Shown here: positions 1 to 9,753 of the stretch, piece after piece | How positions within the stretch are numbered: the first letter of the stretch is position 1 | Layout of the letters: every line of letters begins with the position of its first letter | From: Sphingobacterium sp. PCS056 | GTDB taxonomy: Bacteria; Bacteroidota; Bacteroidia; Sphingobacteriales; Sphingobacteriaceae | Direction of reading: 5' to 3' | DNA length: 64,000 nucleotides | Assembly: GCF_023273895.1 (NCBI RefSeq) | Contig: NZ_CP096883.1 | Location: forward strand, 62,001 to 126,000 | The notes under the pieces: generated by a model | Told to the model about the DNA's origin: nothing | The model's database searches: none | What the model saw: the letters and a program-made list of their open reading frames with translations, nothing else | Translations under genes and position numbers: made by a program

Positions 1-223
1 TCCATCACAATATAAAAAGCGACACTATAAAAAAGCGATCGACTAAAATATACTTACTCCCTGAAAATTAAACAATTTAAATATGGGGCTGATGAAAAAG
101 GTAAGAAAAACTTATGAAACGCATCTTTTCAGAAGTTATGATATACAAAATTAAAGTTGGCATGATTTCAAAAAGGAGCTTATCAAAAATTTGAAAGCTA
201 CTTTTCTCTATCTAAATCACCTA

Positions 224-943
224 CTAAGTTCCTTTAGGTTTAAGAACAAGCCATACAATCGCAGCTAATATAGCGCCAGCTACAGGTGCTACAATAAATA
301 GCCAAAGTTGCGAAAGCGCTTGTCCTCCAGCTAATATAGCTGGTCCAAAACTACGTGCTGGATTTACAGATGTACCAGTAATTGGAATGGCTACTAAATG
401 GATCAATACTAAGGTAAGACCTATAGCTAATCCAGCCATCGTGGAATTTCCTACTCTGGAGGTAGTCGCTAAGATTACAAATAAAAAGATAAACGTTAAG
501 ACAGCTTCCGTTAAAAATGCGGCTGTAACACCATACTCATTTTGATATCCTTTTCCCCAACCATTGGAACCATACGCCCATTCTCCAGAATTAAATCCGG
601 AAATCTGTCCGTGAAGAATTTGTTGCAGGACTAATGCGCCCAATAATGCACCAATTAATTGTGCAACAATGTAAATGACCGCATCTTTAACTGAAATTTT
701 TCCGGCGACTAAAACACCTATTGTTACAGCAGGATTAATATGGCATCCACTTATACCACCAATTGCATAAGCAAAAACAACGACGGAGAGACCAAATGCA
801 AGAGCAATTCCCAATAATCCTAAGCCAAACAATCCGCCTAATGTTGTAGCGCCTGCAACAGCAGCAGCTCCACAACCAAATAGTACCAAACCGAAAGTTC
901 CAATCAGCTCAGCAACAAATTTTGTAGAAGATTTTATTTCCAT
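224..943 (-). CDS. aqpZ: Aquaporin Z-type water channel
   Basis: A 239-residue major intrinsic protein of the inner membrane, predicted to let water pass passively. Both half-helix signatures are present: HINPAV around residues 68-73 and SVNPARSFGP around 192-201, with the Arg of the selectivity filter directly after the second NPA. Six hydrophobic segments surround them and the length is normal for AqpZ. The narrow-pore family (water rather than glycerol) is inferred from length and motif context; I could not model the whole selectivity filter. The gene stands alone and is divergent from the next gene, with a candidate -7 element about 95 bases upstream. Confidence 0.93.
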   Translation of the reverse strand: MEIKSSTKFVAELIGTFGLVLFGCGAAAVAGATTLGGLFGLGLLGIALAFGLSVVVFAYAIGGISGCHINPAVTIGVLVAGKISVKDAVIYIVAQLIGALLGALVLQQILHGQISGFNSGEWAYGSNGWGKGYQNEYGVTAAFLTEAVLTFIFLFVILATTSRVGNSTMAGLAIGLTLVLIHLVAIPITGTSVNPARSFGPAILAGGQALSQLWLFIVAPVAGAILAAIVWLVLKPKGT

Positions 944-1036
944 TTCTTTAAATTATAATATATTCAAAAAACGTGAAAAATATTGATTTAATTAAATAAT
1001 GGATCATTAAATTAAATTAAAGTAAATATATAGCTA

Positions 1037-1044
1037 CAAATATA
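1037..1044 (-). promoter_or_regulatory. Candidate -7 element of aqpZ
   Basis: On the minus strand this reads TATATTTG, which matches the Bacteroidota -7 consensus TAnnTTTG. It lies about 95 bases upstream of the aqpZ start. No clear TTTG element sits 19-20 bases further upstream, so this is only a candidate. Confidence 0.3.
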
Positions 1045-1158
1045 ATTGTAACAAAATCCAGTTTTAGGAAATAAGTCATAGTGAAGTAACGAAATCAATT
1101 CTTTGAAGTTTTTAATATTATTTTTATGTAACTTCATTATTAATAAATTGTTAAGGAC

Positions 1159-2361
1159 TTGAAATCTCTATATTCATATTTGGTCGCAGGCTTACTTTCG
1201 CTACTGTTTATATTGATACAGAAGTCACAGTCGTATGCCCAAGAGCATCAAGTTAATTTCTACAATGCTCCGTTTTTCTTTTCATTAGATTCGACATTCT
1301 TAGTTGATTTCCCTTCTGAAGTTGACGAACATCATGTGTTTGATTTTTATAAAAAAATTGAACAAAGTAAAGATTCCTCGATTATCAACTCCTTGTTAGC
1401 GTATAAGAAAAAATACAATCTAAACGACTGGATATATTATCAACTGATTCGTCAAACGGCGCAAGAAATAAGTCCAAAACAGGATAATTATAGTCGCTAT
1501 ACCCTATACAAATGGTACTTGATGTGCAAATCGGGTTATGATGCCCGTCTAGCTGTCGGTAACAACCAAATTATATTTTATATAAAAAACAATGAAGATA
1601 TCGCTGATATTCCATTTTTTTCCATTGACGGCAATCAGTATACTTGTTTGAACTATCACGATTATGGAAAACTATTTCAACGAAATGGTGTTTATAAACC
1701 TGTTGATTTGAAAATAAATGAAGCGGTAAATGACTTTAGCTATAAGGTGACACAAATGCCAGATTTTAATCCGCATAACTATGTGGATAAAAAAATAAAT
1801 TTCCAATACAATGAACGGTTGTACCATTTCAAAGTAAGGATTAATAAGGATGTTAATAAGATATTTGCGAATTATCCTGGAGTCAACTTCGAGACTTATT
1901 TTAATATTCCACTTAGTCGCGAAACGTATCAGACTTTAATTCCTGTACTAAAAGAAAATATTAAGAAAATGGATACGATTAAAGGGGTCGATTATTTAAT
2001 GCGATTTACGCGTTACGCATTCCTTTATGAAAATGATGATGCTAATTTTGGCAAAGAGAAAAGATTATCTCCAGAGGAAACGTTAAACAATTCTTACAGC
2101 GATTGCGATGATCGAGCTGCACTATTTTTTTATTTAGTTAAGGAAATCTATAATCTCCCCATGATCACTCTGTTGTTTCCTACTCATATCACCATGGCGG
2201 TTCAATTTGATAAACCAATTGGTGATGCCATCTTGTATAATGGTAAATACTATTCGCTATGCGAACCGACTCCTCAGAGTCAGAATTTGGAAATAGGGCA
2301 AATGTCTGATAAATTAAAAAATGAATCGTATCAGGTCGTATACCATTACGAGCCAAAGTAG
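1159..2361 (+). CDS. Transglutaminase-like secreted or membrane-anchored protein
   Basis: A 400-residue protein with a hydrophobic N-terminal segment (residues 5-22) consistent with a signal peptide or anchor. Near the C-terminus a SDCDDRA motif (Cys about residue 316) is followed by PTHITMAV (His about 343), the spacing and context of a transglutaminase-like cysteine-protease core. The N-terminal 250 residues match nothing I recognise. The start codon is TTG, preceded by AAGGA, and no in-frame ATG lies near it. It could be a peptidase or a non-catalytic fold member; substrate unknown. It converges on the next gene, with a hairpin terminator between them. Confidence 0.7.
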   Translation: MKSLYSYLVAGLLSLLFILIQKSQSYAQEHQVNFYNAPFFFSLDSTFLVDFPSEVDEHHVFDFYKKIEQSKDSSIINSLLAYKKKYNLNDWIYYQLIRQTAQEISPKQDNYSRYTLYKWYLMCKSGYDARLAVGNNQIIFYIKNNEDIADIPFFSIDGNQYTCLNYHDYGKLFQRNGVYKPVDLKINEAVNDFSYKVTQMPDFNPHNYVDKKINFQYNERLYHFKVRINKDVNKIFANYPGVNFETYFNIPLSRETYQTLIPVLKENIKKMDTIKGVDYLMRFTRYAFLYENDDANFGKEKRLSPEETLNNSYSDCDDRAALFFYLVKEIYNLPMITLLFPTHITMAVQFDKPIGDAILYNGKYYSLCEPTPQSQNLEIGQMSDKLKNESYQVVYHYEPK

Positions 2362-2391
2362 GCGACTGTAAATAAGTAAATTACAAAAAAA

Positions 2392-2412
2392 AATCCTGCG
2401 CAAGGCAGAATT
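2392..2412. terminator. Bidirectional hairpin terminator
   Basis: An eight-base stem AATCCTGC/GCAGAATT with one G-T-type mismatch and a five-base loop, flanked by an A run on the left and a T run on the right. It sits between two convergent genes and can serve both. Confidence 0.75.
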
Positions 2413-2429
2413 TTTTTTGTATTGAAGAT

Positions 2430-3887
2430 CTATTTGACTTGACCTGGAGTTGTGTAAGGTAAGTTTTGAGGATCATAGTGAGCCCATCCTTTCGTCCAGT
2501 CCGTAGTTCCAAAAGCGCCTTTGTAAGCTACTTTCTCAAAGAATGAACCACTTACTTTGGCATTCGTAAATAATGCTCCTGTAGCAGCTGCTGAACCGGA
2601 TGATAAGGTGAAATCTGGATCTGCAGGAGTACTTGAAATATCTTTACCATAATTATACGGTGCAACGAATAAAGATGATGCAAATTTGGTATTATCAAAT
2701 ACATTACCCGCACGTAACAAAGTATTAACTGCAGCAGAATTAGTCGTCGAGCTTACTTTTAGATCGATATCTTTTGATCCATACACCAAGTTATTTGCAA
2801 AAACTGCGGAACCTGTTAAAAAGTTATTAGAAGTGGTATTTGCAGTTACAACTTTTGTATCGTCAATATATAATCCAGCAAATGGAAATCCAGAAATTAC
2901 TGAATTCAAAATACTAATTGATGAATTACGGCGAATTTGTGCTCCATGCTGATAGTTTCCAATAGCCGATTCGCCAGCTTTTTTGATTGGACCTAAGATC
3001 GTCACATTTGAAAATACGGCTGAAGTTTTAGGTGTTTGATCGGTACCTGTTGAATTATTGTCTGACTCAAATCCATTTGAACCAGATTGATCTGCCATCG
3101 TAGATGCTCTTTGTGCCAACGCAAATTGAACGTTACCAGCATATCCAAAATCGGTATCAAAATCGTCATCCCAAGTCGCTACAGCCAATAAGTGTTTCGC
3201 ATTTACCGTACCACCAAACCACTCAAAAGCATCATCACCTGAGCGATAGATCTGAATATAATCCAGTGTAGTACCATTTCCAACCCCAGCTAATGTCAAT
3301 CCATTAATTTCATTATCTGCTGAATACTCAATACCTGCATATTCAATACGTACATATTTCAATACGCCAGAGTTATCTGCTGCATCGGTACCGCCGTAGT
3401 AGATGTAATTTTTAGCATCTTTATCTTTAGGTCCTTCTAAACCACCTTCGATCATAACATCGTTTCCTTGGTTTACTGGAGCTTTACCCAAAAGAATAAC
3501 ACCACCCCAATCACCGCGAGTTCTAGCACCTGCAGGTAAAGCTGATGTAAATACAATTGGTTTATCTACAGTACCTGTTGCATTGATTTTTGAACCTCTT
3601 GTTATTGTCAATGTAGCCTTTGTCGCTTTATCTCCTTTAATAATAGTACCTGGTTCAATCGTCAATGTAGCACCATTAGTTACAAATACGAATCCTTTTA
3701 ATAAATAGATCTTATTAGCAGACCAAGTTGTGTTTGCCGTAATCTCCCCAGTAACCACTACCACATCTTTATCCGTTGGATTTGTCGGTGTTTCGGTATT
3801 GTCACCGTCATCTGTAATCTTGGTTTCTTTACATGCGCCAGCAAATAATAAGGCTGCTAGTGATAAGAATAAAAATCTTTTTTTCAT
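2430..3887 (-). CDS. Surface lipoprotein with right-handed beta-helix
   Basis: A 485-residue lipoprotein with a signal peptide and lipobox LFAGAC (lipidated Cys19). The mature part is rich in Gly, Asn, Thr and short beta repeats around VEPGTIIKG- and YVRIEYAG-like motifs, the pattern of a parallel beta-helix. It lies 86 bases downstream of the TonB-dependent receptor in the same direction, and the two probably form an operon. This pairing of a receptor with a carboxypeptidase-like N-terminal domain and a beta-helix lipoprotein is common in Bacteroidota. The lipoprotein probably acts as the surface ligand-capturing partner in place of SusD (inference). The ligand is not known. Confidence 0.75.
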   Translation of the reverse strand: MKKRFLFLSLAALLFAGACKETKITDDGDNTETPTNPTDKDVVVVTGEITANTTWSANKIYLLKGFVFVTNGATLTIEPGTIIKGDKATKATLTITRGSKINATGTVDKPIVFTSALPAGARTRGDWGGVILLGKAPVNQGNDVMIEGGLEGPKDKDAKNYIYYGGTDAADNSGVLKYVRIEYAGIEYSADNEINGLTLAGVGNGTTLDYIQIYRSGDDAFEWFGGTVNAKHLLAVATWDDDFDTDFGYAGNVQFALAQRASTMADQSGSNGFESDNNSTGTDQTPKTSAVFSNVTILGPIKKAGESAIGNYQHGAQIRRNSSISILNSVISGFPFAGLYIDDTKVVTANTTSNNFLTGSAVFANNLVYGSKDIDLKVSSTTNSAAVNTLLRAGNVFDNTKFASSLFVAPYNYGKDISSTPADPDFTLSSGSAAATGALFTNAKVSGSFFEKVAYKGAFGTTDWTKGWAHYDPQNLPYTTPGQVK

Positions 3888-3973
3888 TTTTTTAAGTTTT
3901 TAAAAATCTTGTTACAAAAAAATAGTTTTGTTATGTCTTTATATTTAAAGTAATATTAAGTTTATATTATCTT

Positions 3974-6775
3974 TTAGAAGGTGTAATTAAATGATAATGA
4001 AACATTTGCACCAGGCTTATATTTAAACCAAGTTTCGTTATCAATATTTCTAACTTTATTATCAAAGTATACATCGATCGGGTTGTTTAAAATATCGCTG
4101 GCATTCAGCTTCACCTCTCCTTTATTTTTCATCACTTTGTATCCGACTTGAAAATCTAACACATTACGCGGCGCTTCCCATGCACTTGCAAAAGTTTGGC
4201 CTCCAGGCTGGATGATACGTTTTCCAATGCGGTTATATAGGATATTCAGATTCAATTTATTGTCGATAGCCGTATGCTGTAAACCGGCGTTGATCACGTA
4301 CGGAGACTGACCAACCATTGGTCTTGTTTTTTCTAAGTAAAGCTGATCATCGGCATTTGTAATTTCTGAATGAACATATGTTAAGTTTAAGTAAGCTGTC
4401 GTATTTTTAAAGAATGACTGCTCGTTAACAAAATCTAATCGTTTACGTACCTCTAATTCTGCTCCATATATATTTGCTTTTGGTGTATTTCCAAAACTGA
4501 TATCAGGTGTTGAAGTAACGTCATAACGTCTTGGCTCGATAGCATTCGTAAATTGCTTGTAAAAAGCGGAGATCGATAATATCTCACCTGCAGAAGGATA
4601 GATTTCATAACGTAAATCAGCATTATTGATCGATGCTCGTTTTAAATTAGGATTACCGGTTATCATTCCTAGCTGCTCAAAATCATAAAACTTGAATGAC
4701 GCTAACTCTCTTAACTCTGGTCGTGCTAGAGTACGGTAATAAGATGCTCTAAAATTTGATTTCGGAGTCAGTCCATAGGTCAAGTTAACAGATGGTAGGA
4801 AATCCAATTTGGTATCGTTCACATCATTCACCATCTTCATGGCATCTACATTGAGTGCGTCGATCTTTACATTATAATTTTCTACCCTAAGACCGTATAC
4901 TACTCTAAATTTATCATTGAATTTTTGATCAAGCATAGCGTATCCGAAAGTAGTCAGAGAGCTACCTGTATATTTATCACCATTCATCATGATCTCTTTG
5001 TATTTAAAATAGTTTTTGTCAATGTTTTCCTTAGAAAATATTTCGTCAGCGGGTAACTGTGTTACTCTATTAATCAGTTCAACATTATTCAAAACATCGC
5101 CATTCAATTCTAACCCGATAAAGCGTGCATCAAAATTTCTTTTTCTATAATTCGTTCCTGCACCTACCTTAAAGGTTGACGGCGTAGAAAGAAATGTCAT
5201 CGGCAAATTATAGCTTAATTCACCAGAATAGATATTTTCATTTAGCTTGGCAAATAATCGTGCGTTTTGCTTACCGATTGAACTTATATTGGCTGCATAT
5301 GGGACTGACGGATCATTCGCTGATTCCATCGGTCTTACATAATTAAGCTTAACCTGATTAGGTTGATCGTTTAAAATATTGCTCCACGACGCAGTCCATT
5401 TTATTTTATCATTCTTATCACTTAAAACATGCTCTCCATCGAGCGTTGATTTGAATAATGATTTTTGCATGATATCATATGCCGAAAATTTGACATCATA
5501 GGATGATCCAAGGTCTGTACCTCTCCTATCCGTATACGTGTTGTCATAATTTCTATTATAAAGATTTTTCCAAGTAATCTTACTTTTACCATATGTATAT
5601 CCAAAGTTGGCCAAAGCACCTAAATTTGTAGAAAACTTATATTGATCGTCGGTATAATCATATTGATGCCATTGACGTTTTACATTTGGCAAGATATTTT
5701 GAGAATTTCTGTAGGTAACAGAGAATAAAGCACCGAACCTATTATTGTTTTCAAACTGTTTTACTTTACCTAAAGAAAACTGATAGTTTTGTGAAGGTAA
5801 TGCTGTTTTATTTTTAACAGTAAGATCATTAGGCAATGATTTTAATGCTAATCTATTTTCTTTGCTTGATAGTCCATCTTTATATTGTTCTCTTGAATAC
5901 ATATTTGTAGCTAGATTGCTTGACCCATCATCAAAACCTAAATAGTTTTGTAGGTTCTTCTTTGTTTGTAAGAAATCTTTGAACGTAGAAGCTGTGTTGT
6001 ATCCATATCCTAGACCGAAGGAAACAAAGTTCTGATCTGGAATATCTTTTGTTGTAATCTGTACTGCACCACCAGCAAAATCTGCTGGTAAATCTGGAGT
6101 TGCAGTTTTAGAGATCGTGATCTTATCTATTAAATTTGAAGGAATGATATCAAATGAAAATGCACGACGATTGGCTTCCGTACTTGGCAATACAGTGCCA
6201 TCCATCATTGAGACATTGTAACGGTCACTTAATCCGCGAACTACCACAAATTTATTGTCTTGGATAGTCGCGCCACTTACCCTACGAATAGCCTCTGATG
6301 TATTTTTATCTGGTGATCTTCTGATCTGCTCACTTGAAATACCATCAGATATGAGTGCACTATTTTTCTGTTGGGCATATAAAGCTCCGATAGATTCTTT
6401 TTTGTAAGATCCTGTCACCACAACCTGATCCAGCAATTGACCTTCAGAATTATCCAATACAACATCTAAATTTGTGATTTCATCCGCTTTGATTTCTACA
6501 TCTGTAATTCGCTTTGTAGCGTAACCGATGAAAGCATACTCTACTGTATACTTACCCACTGACAAGCCAGGAATATTATACTTGCCTGAAACATCAGAAC
6601 TTGCAGCTCTTGCTGTCCCCATAATGCGAACAGTGACTCCAGTGATTGTCTCTCCATTTTTACTGTTCGTAATAGATCCTATTAACTTTCCACTACCTTG
6701 TGCAAAAACAGCTGTCGCTATTACCAATAAAATTAGTGTGGCAACAAATTTCTTAAGTGTTAATTGTGGTTTCAA
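3974..6775 (-). CDS. TonB-dependent outer-membrane receptor
   Basis: A 933-residue protein. A signal peptide ends near residue 25 (TAVFAQG), followed by a carboxypeptidase-regulatory-like domain (about 27-110), a plug domain containing SEAIRRVSGATIQDNKF (about 155-175), and a long beta-barrel ending in Phe (LSFNYTF), as outer-membrane proteins do. It imports a substrate with energy from TonB/ExbBD, which are not in this window. The start codon is TTG; the signal peptide follows at once, so I accept it. A -7-like TAGATTTG lies on the minus strand at 6798-6805. The sequence is not SusC-like and the partner gene is not SusD. Confidence 0.92.
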   Translation of the reverse strand: MKPQLTLKKFVATLILLVIATAVFAQGSGKLIGSITNSKNGETITGVTVRIMGTARAASSDVSGKYNIPGLSVGKYTVEYAFIGYATKRITDVEIKADEITNLDVVLDNSEGQLLDQVVVTGSYKKESIGALYAQQKNSALISDGISSEQIRRSPDKNTSEAIRRVSGATIQDNKFVVVRGLSDRYNVSMMDGTVLPSTEANRRAFSFDIIPSNLIDKITISKTATPDLPADFAGGAVQITTKDIPDQNFVSFGLGYGYNTASTFKDFLQTKKNLQNYLGFDDGSSNLATNMYSREQYKDGLSSKENRLALKSLPNDLTVKNKTALPSQNYQFSLGKVKQFENNNRFGALFSVTYRNSQNILPNVKRQWHQYDYTDDQYKFSTNLGALANFGYTYGKSKITWKNLYNRNYDNTYTDRRGTDLGSSYDVKFSAYDIMQKSLFKSTLDGEHVLSDKNDKIKWTASWSNILNDQPNQVKLNYVRPMESANDPSVPYAANISSIGKQNARLFAKLNENIYSGELSYNLPMTFLSTPSTFKVGAGTNYRKRNFDARFIGLELNGDVLNNVELINRVTQLPADEIFSKENIDKNYFKYKEIMMNGDKYTGSSLTTFGYAMLDQKFNDKFRVVYGLRVENYNVKIDALNVDAMKMVNDVNDTKLDFLPSVNLTYGLTPKSNFRASYYRTLARPELRELASFKFYDFEQLGMITGNPNLKRASINNADLRYEIYPSAGEILSISAFYKQFTNAIEPRRYDVTSTPDISFGNTPKANIYGAELEVRKRLDFVNEQSFFKNTTAYLNLTYVHSEITNADDQLYLEKTRPMVGQSPYVINAGLQHTAIDNKLNLNILYNRIGKRIIQPGGQTFASAWEAPRNVLDFQVGYKVMKNKGEVKLNASDILNNPIDVYFDNKVRNIDNETWFKYKPGANVSLSFNYTF

Positions 6776-6860
6776 TTTATTTGTTTTTTTGTTTCTGCAA
6801 ATCTATTACCATGATATTACGTCTACATTACCTTAAGATTACTATTACATTAGTACCATG

Positions 6861-6929
6861 TTAAAAAATTGTTAACAGCATCGTTTCCACCTAGTATACA
6901 TGTTTTAATGTGTTAACAATTGATTAACA
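6861..6929. promoter_or_regulatory. Two pairs of TTAACA-type direct repeats
   Basis: In the 275-base divergent intergenic region, GTTAAA/GTTAAC begin at 6860 and 6871 and TTAACA occurs at 6913 and 6924. Each pair is spaced 11 bases, about one helical turn, as in binding sites of OmpR/PhoB-type regulators. The repeats lie 85-155 bases upstream of the receptor start and 120-190 upstream of the ABC gene. The binding protein is unknown. Confidence 0.35.
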
Positions 6930-7051
6930 GGTAAAATGTTAAGTGTGAAGAGGCTTAATAATTAATACACATGTGATGTAATAATCTCATAACAATTCGG
7001 ATTATGTGCTGGAATTAAGCTAAATTTATCATTTGAAAGAATGATGATACT

Positions 7052-7717
7052 ATGCAAAAAAATCCAATAATAGCAACACAAGAACTTTCCTTCCAATATA
7101 AAGGAGGTACCCGGATAAAGTTTCCATCTGTTGAAATTCAAAAAGGGCAGCATACCCTTCTTCTGGGAAACTCAGGAACTGGTAAAACAACATTGCTCAA
7201 TCTCTTGGGCGGACTATCGAAACCAACTGAAGGAAAGGTATGGATCAACCAGAAGGATATCTATCAATTTGGCACATCGGAACTTGATCAATTTAGATCG
7301 CAACATATCGGTTTTATCTTTCAAGAAGCGCATCTTTTGAAAAATTTGACTATTCTTGAAAACATTCAACTTGCACAATCACTTGCTAACAAAAAAGTCA
7401 ATAAAACTGAAATTGTAAGCATATTGGAAAAACTTCAATTGTCGGATAAAGCACAGGCGTATCCAAATGAGTTGAGTAGAGGTCAATTGCAGCGTGCAGC
7501 TATCGCTCGTGCTGTAATTAATAAACCGTTACTTTTGATCGCTGATGAACCCACAGCTTCTCTTGATGATCAAAATACCGGACGAGTATTAGCATTACTG
7601 ATGGAAATAGCGGATCAACAAGGTGCAACGCTGTTGATTGCTACTCATGATAAAAGAATCAAAAATAGTTTTTCGAACACCTACGATTTAAACACCATAA
7701 ATCCTAACAATAACTAG
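7052..7717 (+). CDS. ABC transporter ATP-binding protein (MacB/LolD-type)
   Basis: A 221-residue ATPase with Walker A GNSGTGKTT (39-47), Q-loop FQEAH (about 89-93), signature LSRGQ (140-144), Walker B LLLIADEP (159-166) and H-loop His198. Length and sequence fit the LolD/MacB/FtsE branch, whose members power mechanotransmission through FtsX-type permeases rather than classic substrate channels. The permease gene starts one base after its stop, so they are translated together. The histidine-rich loops of that permease and the DUF3299 gene suggest a metal-related task (inference). Confidence 0.93.
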   Translation: MQKNPIIATQELSFQYKGGTRIKFPSVEIQKGQHTLLLGNSGTGKTTLLNLLGGLSKPTEGKVWINQKDIYQFGTSELDQFRSQHIGFIFQEAHLLKNLTILENIQLAQSLANKKVNKTEIVSILEKLQLSDKAQAYPNELSRGQLQRAAIARAVINKPLLLIADEPTASLDDQNTGRVLALLMEIADQQGATLLIATHDKRIKNSFSNTYDLNTINPNNN

Positions 7718-7718
7718 C

Positions 7719-9074
7719 ATGAATACCCTTCAATTAGTTTGGAAAAATATCAGCAAACAGACTGGATCGACTATCCTCAGTATTTTACTCACTGCCTTCG
7801 GTGTGGCTATACTTTGTGTACTTTCTATAACAAGTGAAAGTTTTGAAAAACAACTTGAAAATAATAGTAAAAATATTGATCTCGTAATTGGTGCAAAGGG
7901 AAGCCCATTACAACTGATATTATCTAGTGTATATCACATTGACAACCCTACAGGGAATATCCCATTAGCTGAAGCTGAAAAATTGCAAAATAATCCATTA
8001 ATAAAATTAGCTGTACCGGTGTCATTGGGCGACAATTATAAAGGTCATCGGATCGTAGGTACTGATTCTAGTTTTTTAACCTTGTATGAGACCAAAGTTC
8101 TACAAGGAAGGTTGTTTCAAAAAGATTACGAGGTAGTCATAGGAACTGATGTTGCACATAAACAAAAGCTTAAAATTGGTGATCATATTCATAGCTCACA
8201 TGGGCTCAGCAAAGGTGGTCATAGCCATGATGATCACCCTTTTACAGTAGTGGGAATATTGGCTCATAATAATAATATTACCGATAATCTTATCTTAACT
8301 AGTTTGAGCAGCGTATGGGATGTACATGGCATAGCACATGATGAACATCATGAAGCACTAACGGCTGAAGAATTGCAAGCGAAAGAGGATCTTGCAGAAA
8401 CTCGAGATGCATACCTGCACCACCACGGTGAAGCGACAGATGAAGAACATGACCATGTGCATGAAGATGACCAATATGCTGATTCGGATAGGATAGTCAA
8501 ATCTATAGGTGCAGATATGATACATTCATCTGGACTTGAAATTACAGCATTATTGGTTCAGTACCAATCTCCGGCAGCTATAGCTGTATTGCCTAAATTT
8601 ATTGCTCAAAATACGCAAATGCAAGCTGCTTCACCTGCGATTGAGAGTGCTCGTTTATTTTCATTATTAGGTGTAGGTATTGACTCTTTGCAGATCCTTG
8701 CTTATATCATCATGGCTATTGCGGGGTTAAGTGTGTTTATAAGCCTATACAATGCCCTCAAACAGCGGAAATATGATTTAGCGATCATGCGTACATTAGG
8801 TGCCTCCAAACTTAAGCTTTTCACATTAGTAATTTTTGAGGGAATGGTGATTACTATAATCGGTGGATTTCTAGGCTTGCTATTTGCTCATATTGCGCTT
8901 TATTATATCAGTCTGCAAACAAGCCAAAGTGCTGATTTTATTAATACATTTAAACTTAATCCTATTGAACTGATTTTCGTCTTACTGGCGTGCATAATTG
9001 GTATCATTTCTGCTTTGATTCCAGCAATCAAAGCTTATAAAACGACAATATCACATATTTTATCGGGTAATTAA
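7719..9074 (+). CDS. FtsX/MacB-type ABC permease with histidine-rich periplasmic loops
   Basis: A 451-residue permease with one N-terminal membrane helix (about 18-36), a large periplasmic domain, and three C-terminal helices (about 310-340, 368-395, 420-440). This is the MacB/FtsX layout. The periplasmic domain has two His/Asp/Glu-rich insertions: residues 156-173 (several His including GGHSHDDH) and 203-249 (HDEHHE, LHHHGE and EEHDHVHED). Such clusters usually bind Zn, Ni, Cu or Co. The ATPase lies immediately upstream and the DUF3299 gene 151 bases downstream. It may move a metal, or move another molecule under metal control; the sequence alone does not decide. Confidence 0.9.
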   Translation: MNTLQLVWKNISKQTGSTILSILLTAFGVAILCVLSITSESFEKQLENNSKNIDLVIGAKGSPLQLILSSVYHIDNPTGNIPLAEAEKLQNNPLIKLAVPVSLGDNYKGHRIVGTDSSFLTLYETKVLQGRLFQKDYEVVIGTDVAHKQKLKIGDHIHSSHGLSKGGHSHDDHPFTVVGILAHNNNITDNLILTSLSSVWDVHGIAHDEHHEALTAEELQAKEDLAETRDAYLHHHGEATDEEHDHVHEDDQYADSDRIVKSIGADMIHSSGLEITALLVQYQSPAAIAVLPKFIAQNTQMQAASPAIESARLFSLLGVGIDSLQILAYIIMAIAGLSVFISLYNALKQRKYDLAIMRTLGASKLKLFTLVIFEGMVITIIGGFLGLLFAHIALYYISLQTSQSADFINTFKLNPIELIFVLLACIIGIISALIPAIKAYKTTISHILSGN

Positions 9075-9225
9075 TAGACATTGAAATCTTCATGGGCAGA
9101 AGTAATCCATAATTGCGATAAAGATTTTGCTCATGATCGCCTAATCGCTTTTTAACATCACACTGAATGTAACATGGTTTTTCATATTGGAGAATAACAG
9201 ATTACATTCATAAATATTATTCTAA

Positions 9226-9702
9226 ATGAAAAAAACATTAGTATTCTTAAGTTTACTTTTCTCCTTTTGTTTGACGGTAAATGCACAAATAGGTCGTGAT
9301 CCCAATACGCCTGACCATACCCCAATGATGAATAAGACCTGGGAAGCGATTGATAAAATGGCTTACAAAGTATCGTATAATGGCAGTAAAAAAATCTATA
9401 CACCATTCTATCCTACGGAATTGAAGGCATTAGAAAATAAAACGGTTGAAATGCCCGGATACATGGTACCATTAACCAGTGGCAGAACTCATAAAAACTT
9501 TATGATTTCGGTGTTACCTGTAGCACAATGTATGTTTTGTGGATCAAACGGTATTCCACCCATGGTCGAAGTATTCTTAAAGGGCGATGCCATAAAATTT
9601 ACTGAAGAACCAATCAAACTAAAAGGCAGAATGGTTTTTAATAAAGATCCACTCAAAGGAAATTCGGAAATTATGATTGTAGATGCAGTCCTGATCAAAT
9701 AA
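9226..9702 (+). CDS. DUF3299 family secreted protein
   Basis: A 158-residue protein with a signal peptide cut near residue 20 (VNAQ). The mature part shows the DUF3299 pattern: a GYMVPL core, then AQCMFCG, a Cys-x-x-Cys pair, and a beta-rich end (LKGRMVF). It follows an FtsX-type permease with His-rich loops. As I recall, a zinc-starvation-induced operon of Pseudomonas aeruginosa (PA4063-PA4066) has a similar composition, so a periplasmic metal-handling partner is a reasonable guess. The CxxC pair could bind metal or be redox active. The gene ends in a strong terminator that begins within its stop codon. Confidence 0.8.
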   Translation: MKKTLVFLSLLFSFCLTVNAQIGRDPNTPDHTPMMNKTWEAIDKMAYKVSYNGSKKIYTPFYPTELKALENKTVEMPGYMVPLTSGRTHKNFMISVLPVAQCMFCGSNGIPPMVEVFLKGDAIKFTEEPIKLKGRMVFNKDPLKGNSEIMIVDAVLIK

Positions 9703-9729
9703 AATAAGCCGCTAATAGCGGCTTATTTT
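9701..9729. terminator. Hairpin terminator after the ABC/DUF3299 operon
   Basis: A perfect 13-base inverted repeat (AAAATAAGCCGCT and its complement) with a three-base loop. It starts within the stop codon of the DUF3299 gene and can also end the leftward rsmE transcript. Confidence 0.85.
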
Positions 9730-9753
9730 ATTTGATACATGTAATTACATGAT

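Noticed and set aside
1..223. Left edge of the window
   Set aside because: No gene, RNA or firm hairpin found; it is the downstream side of aqpZ and AT-rich.
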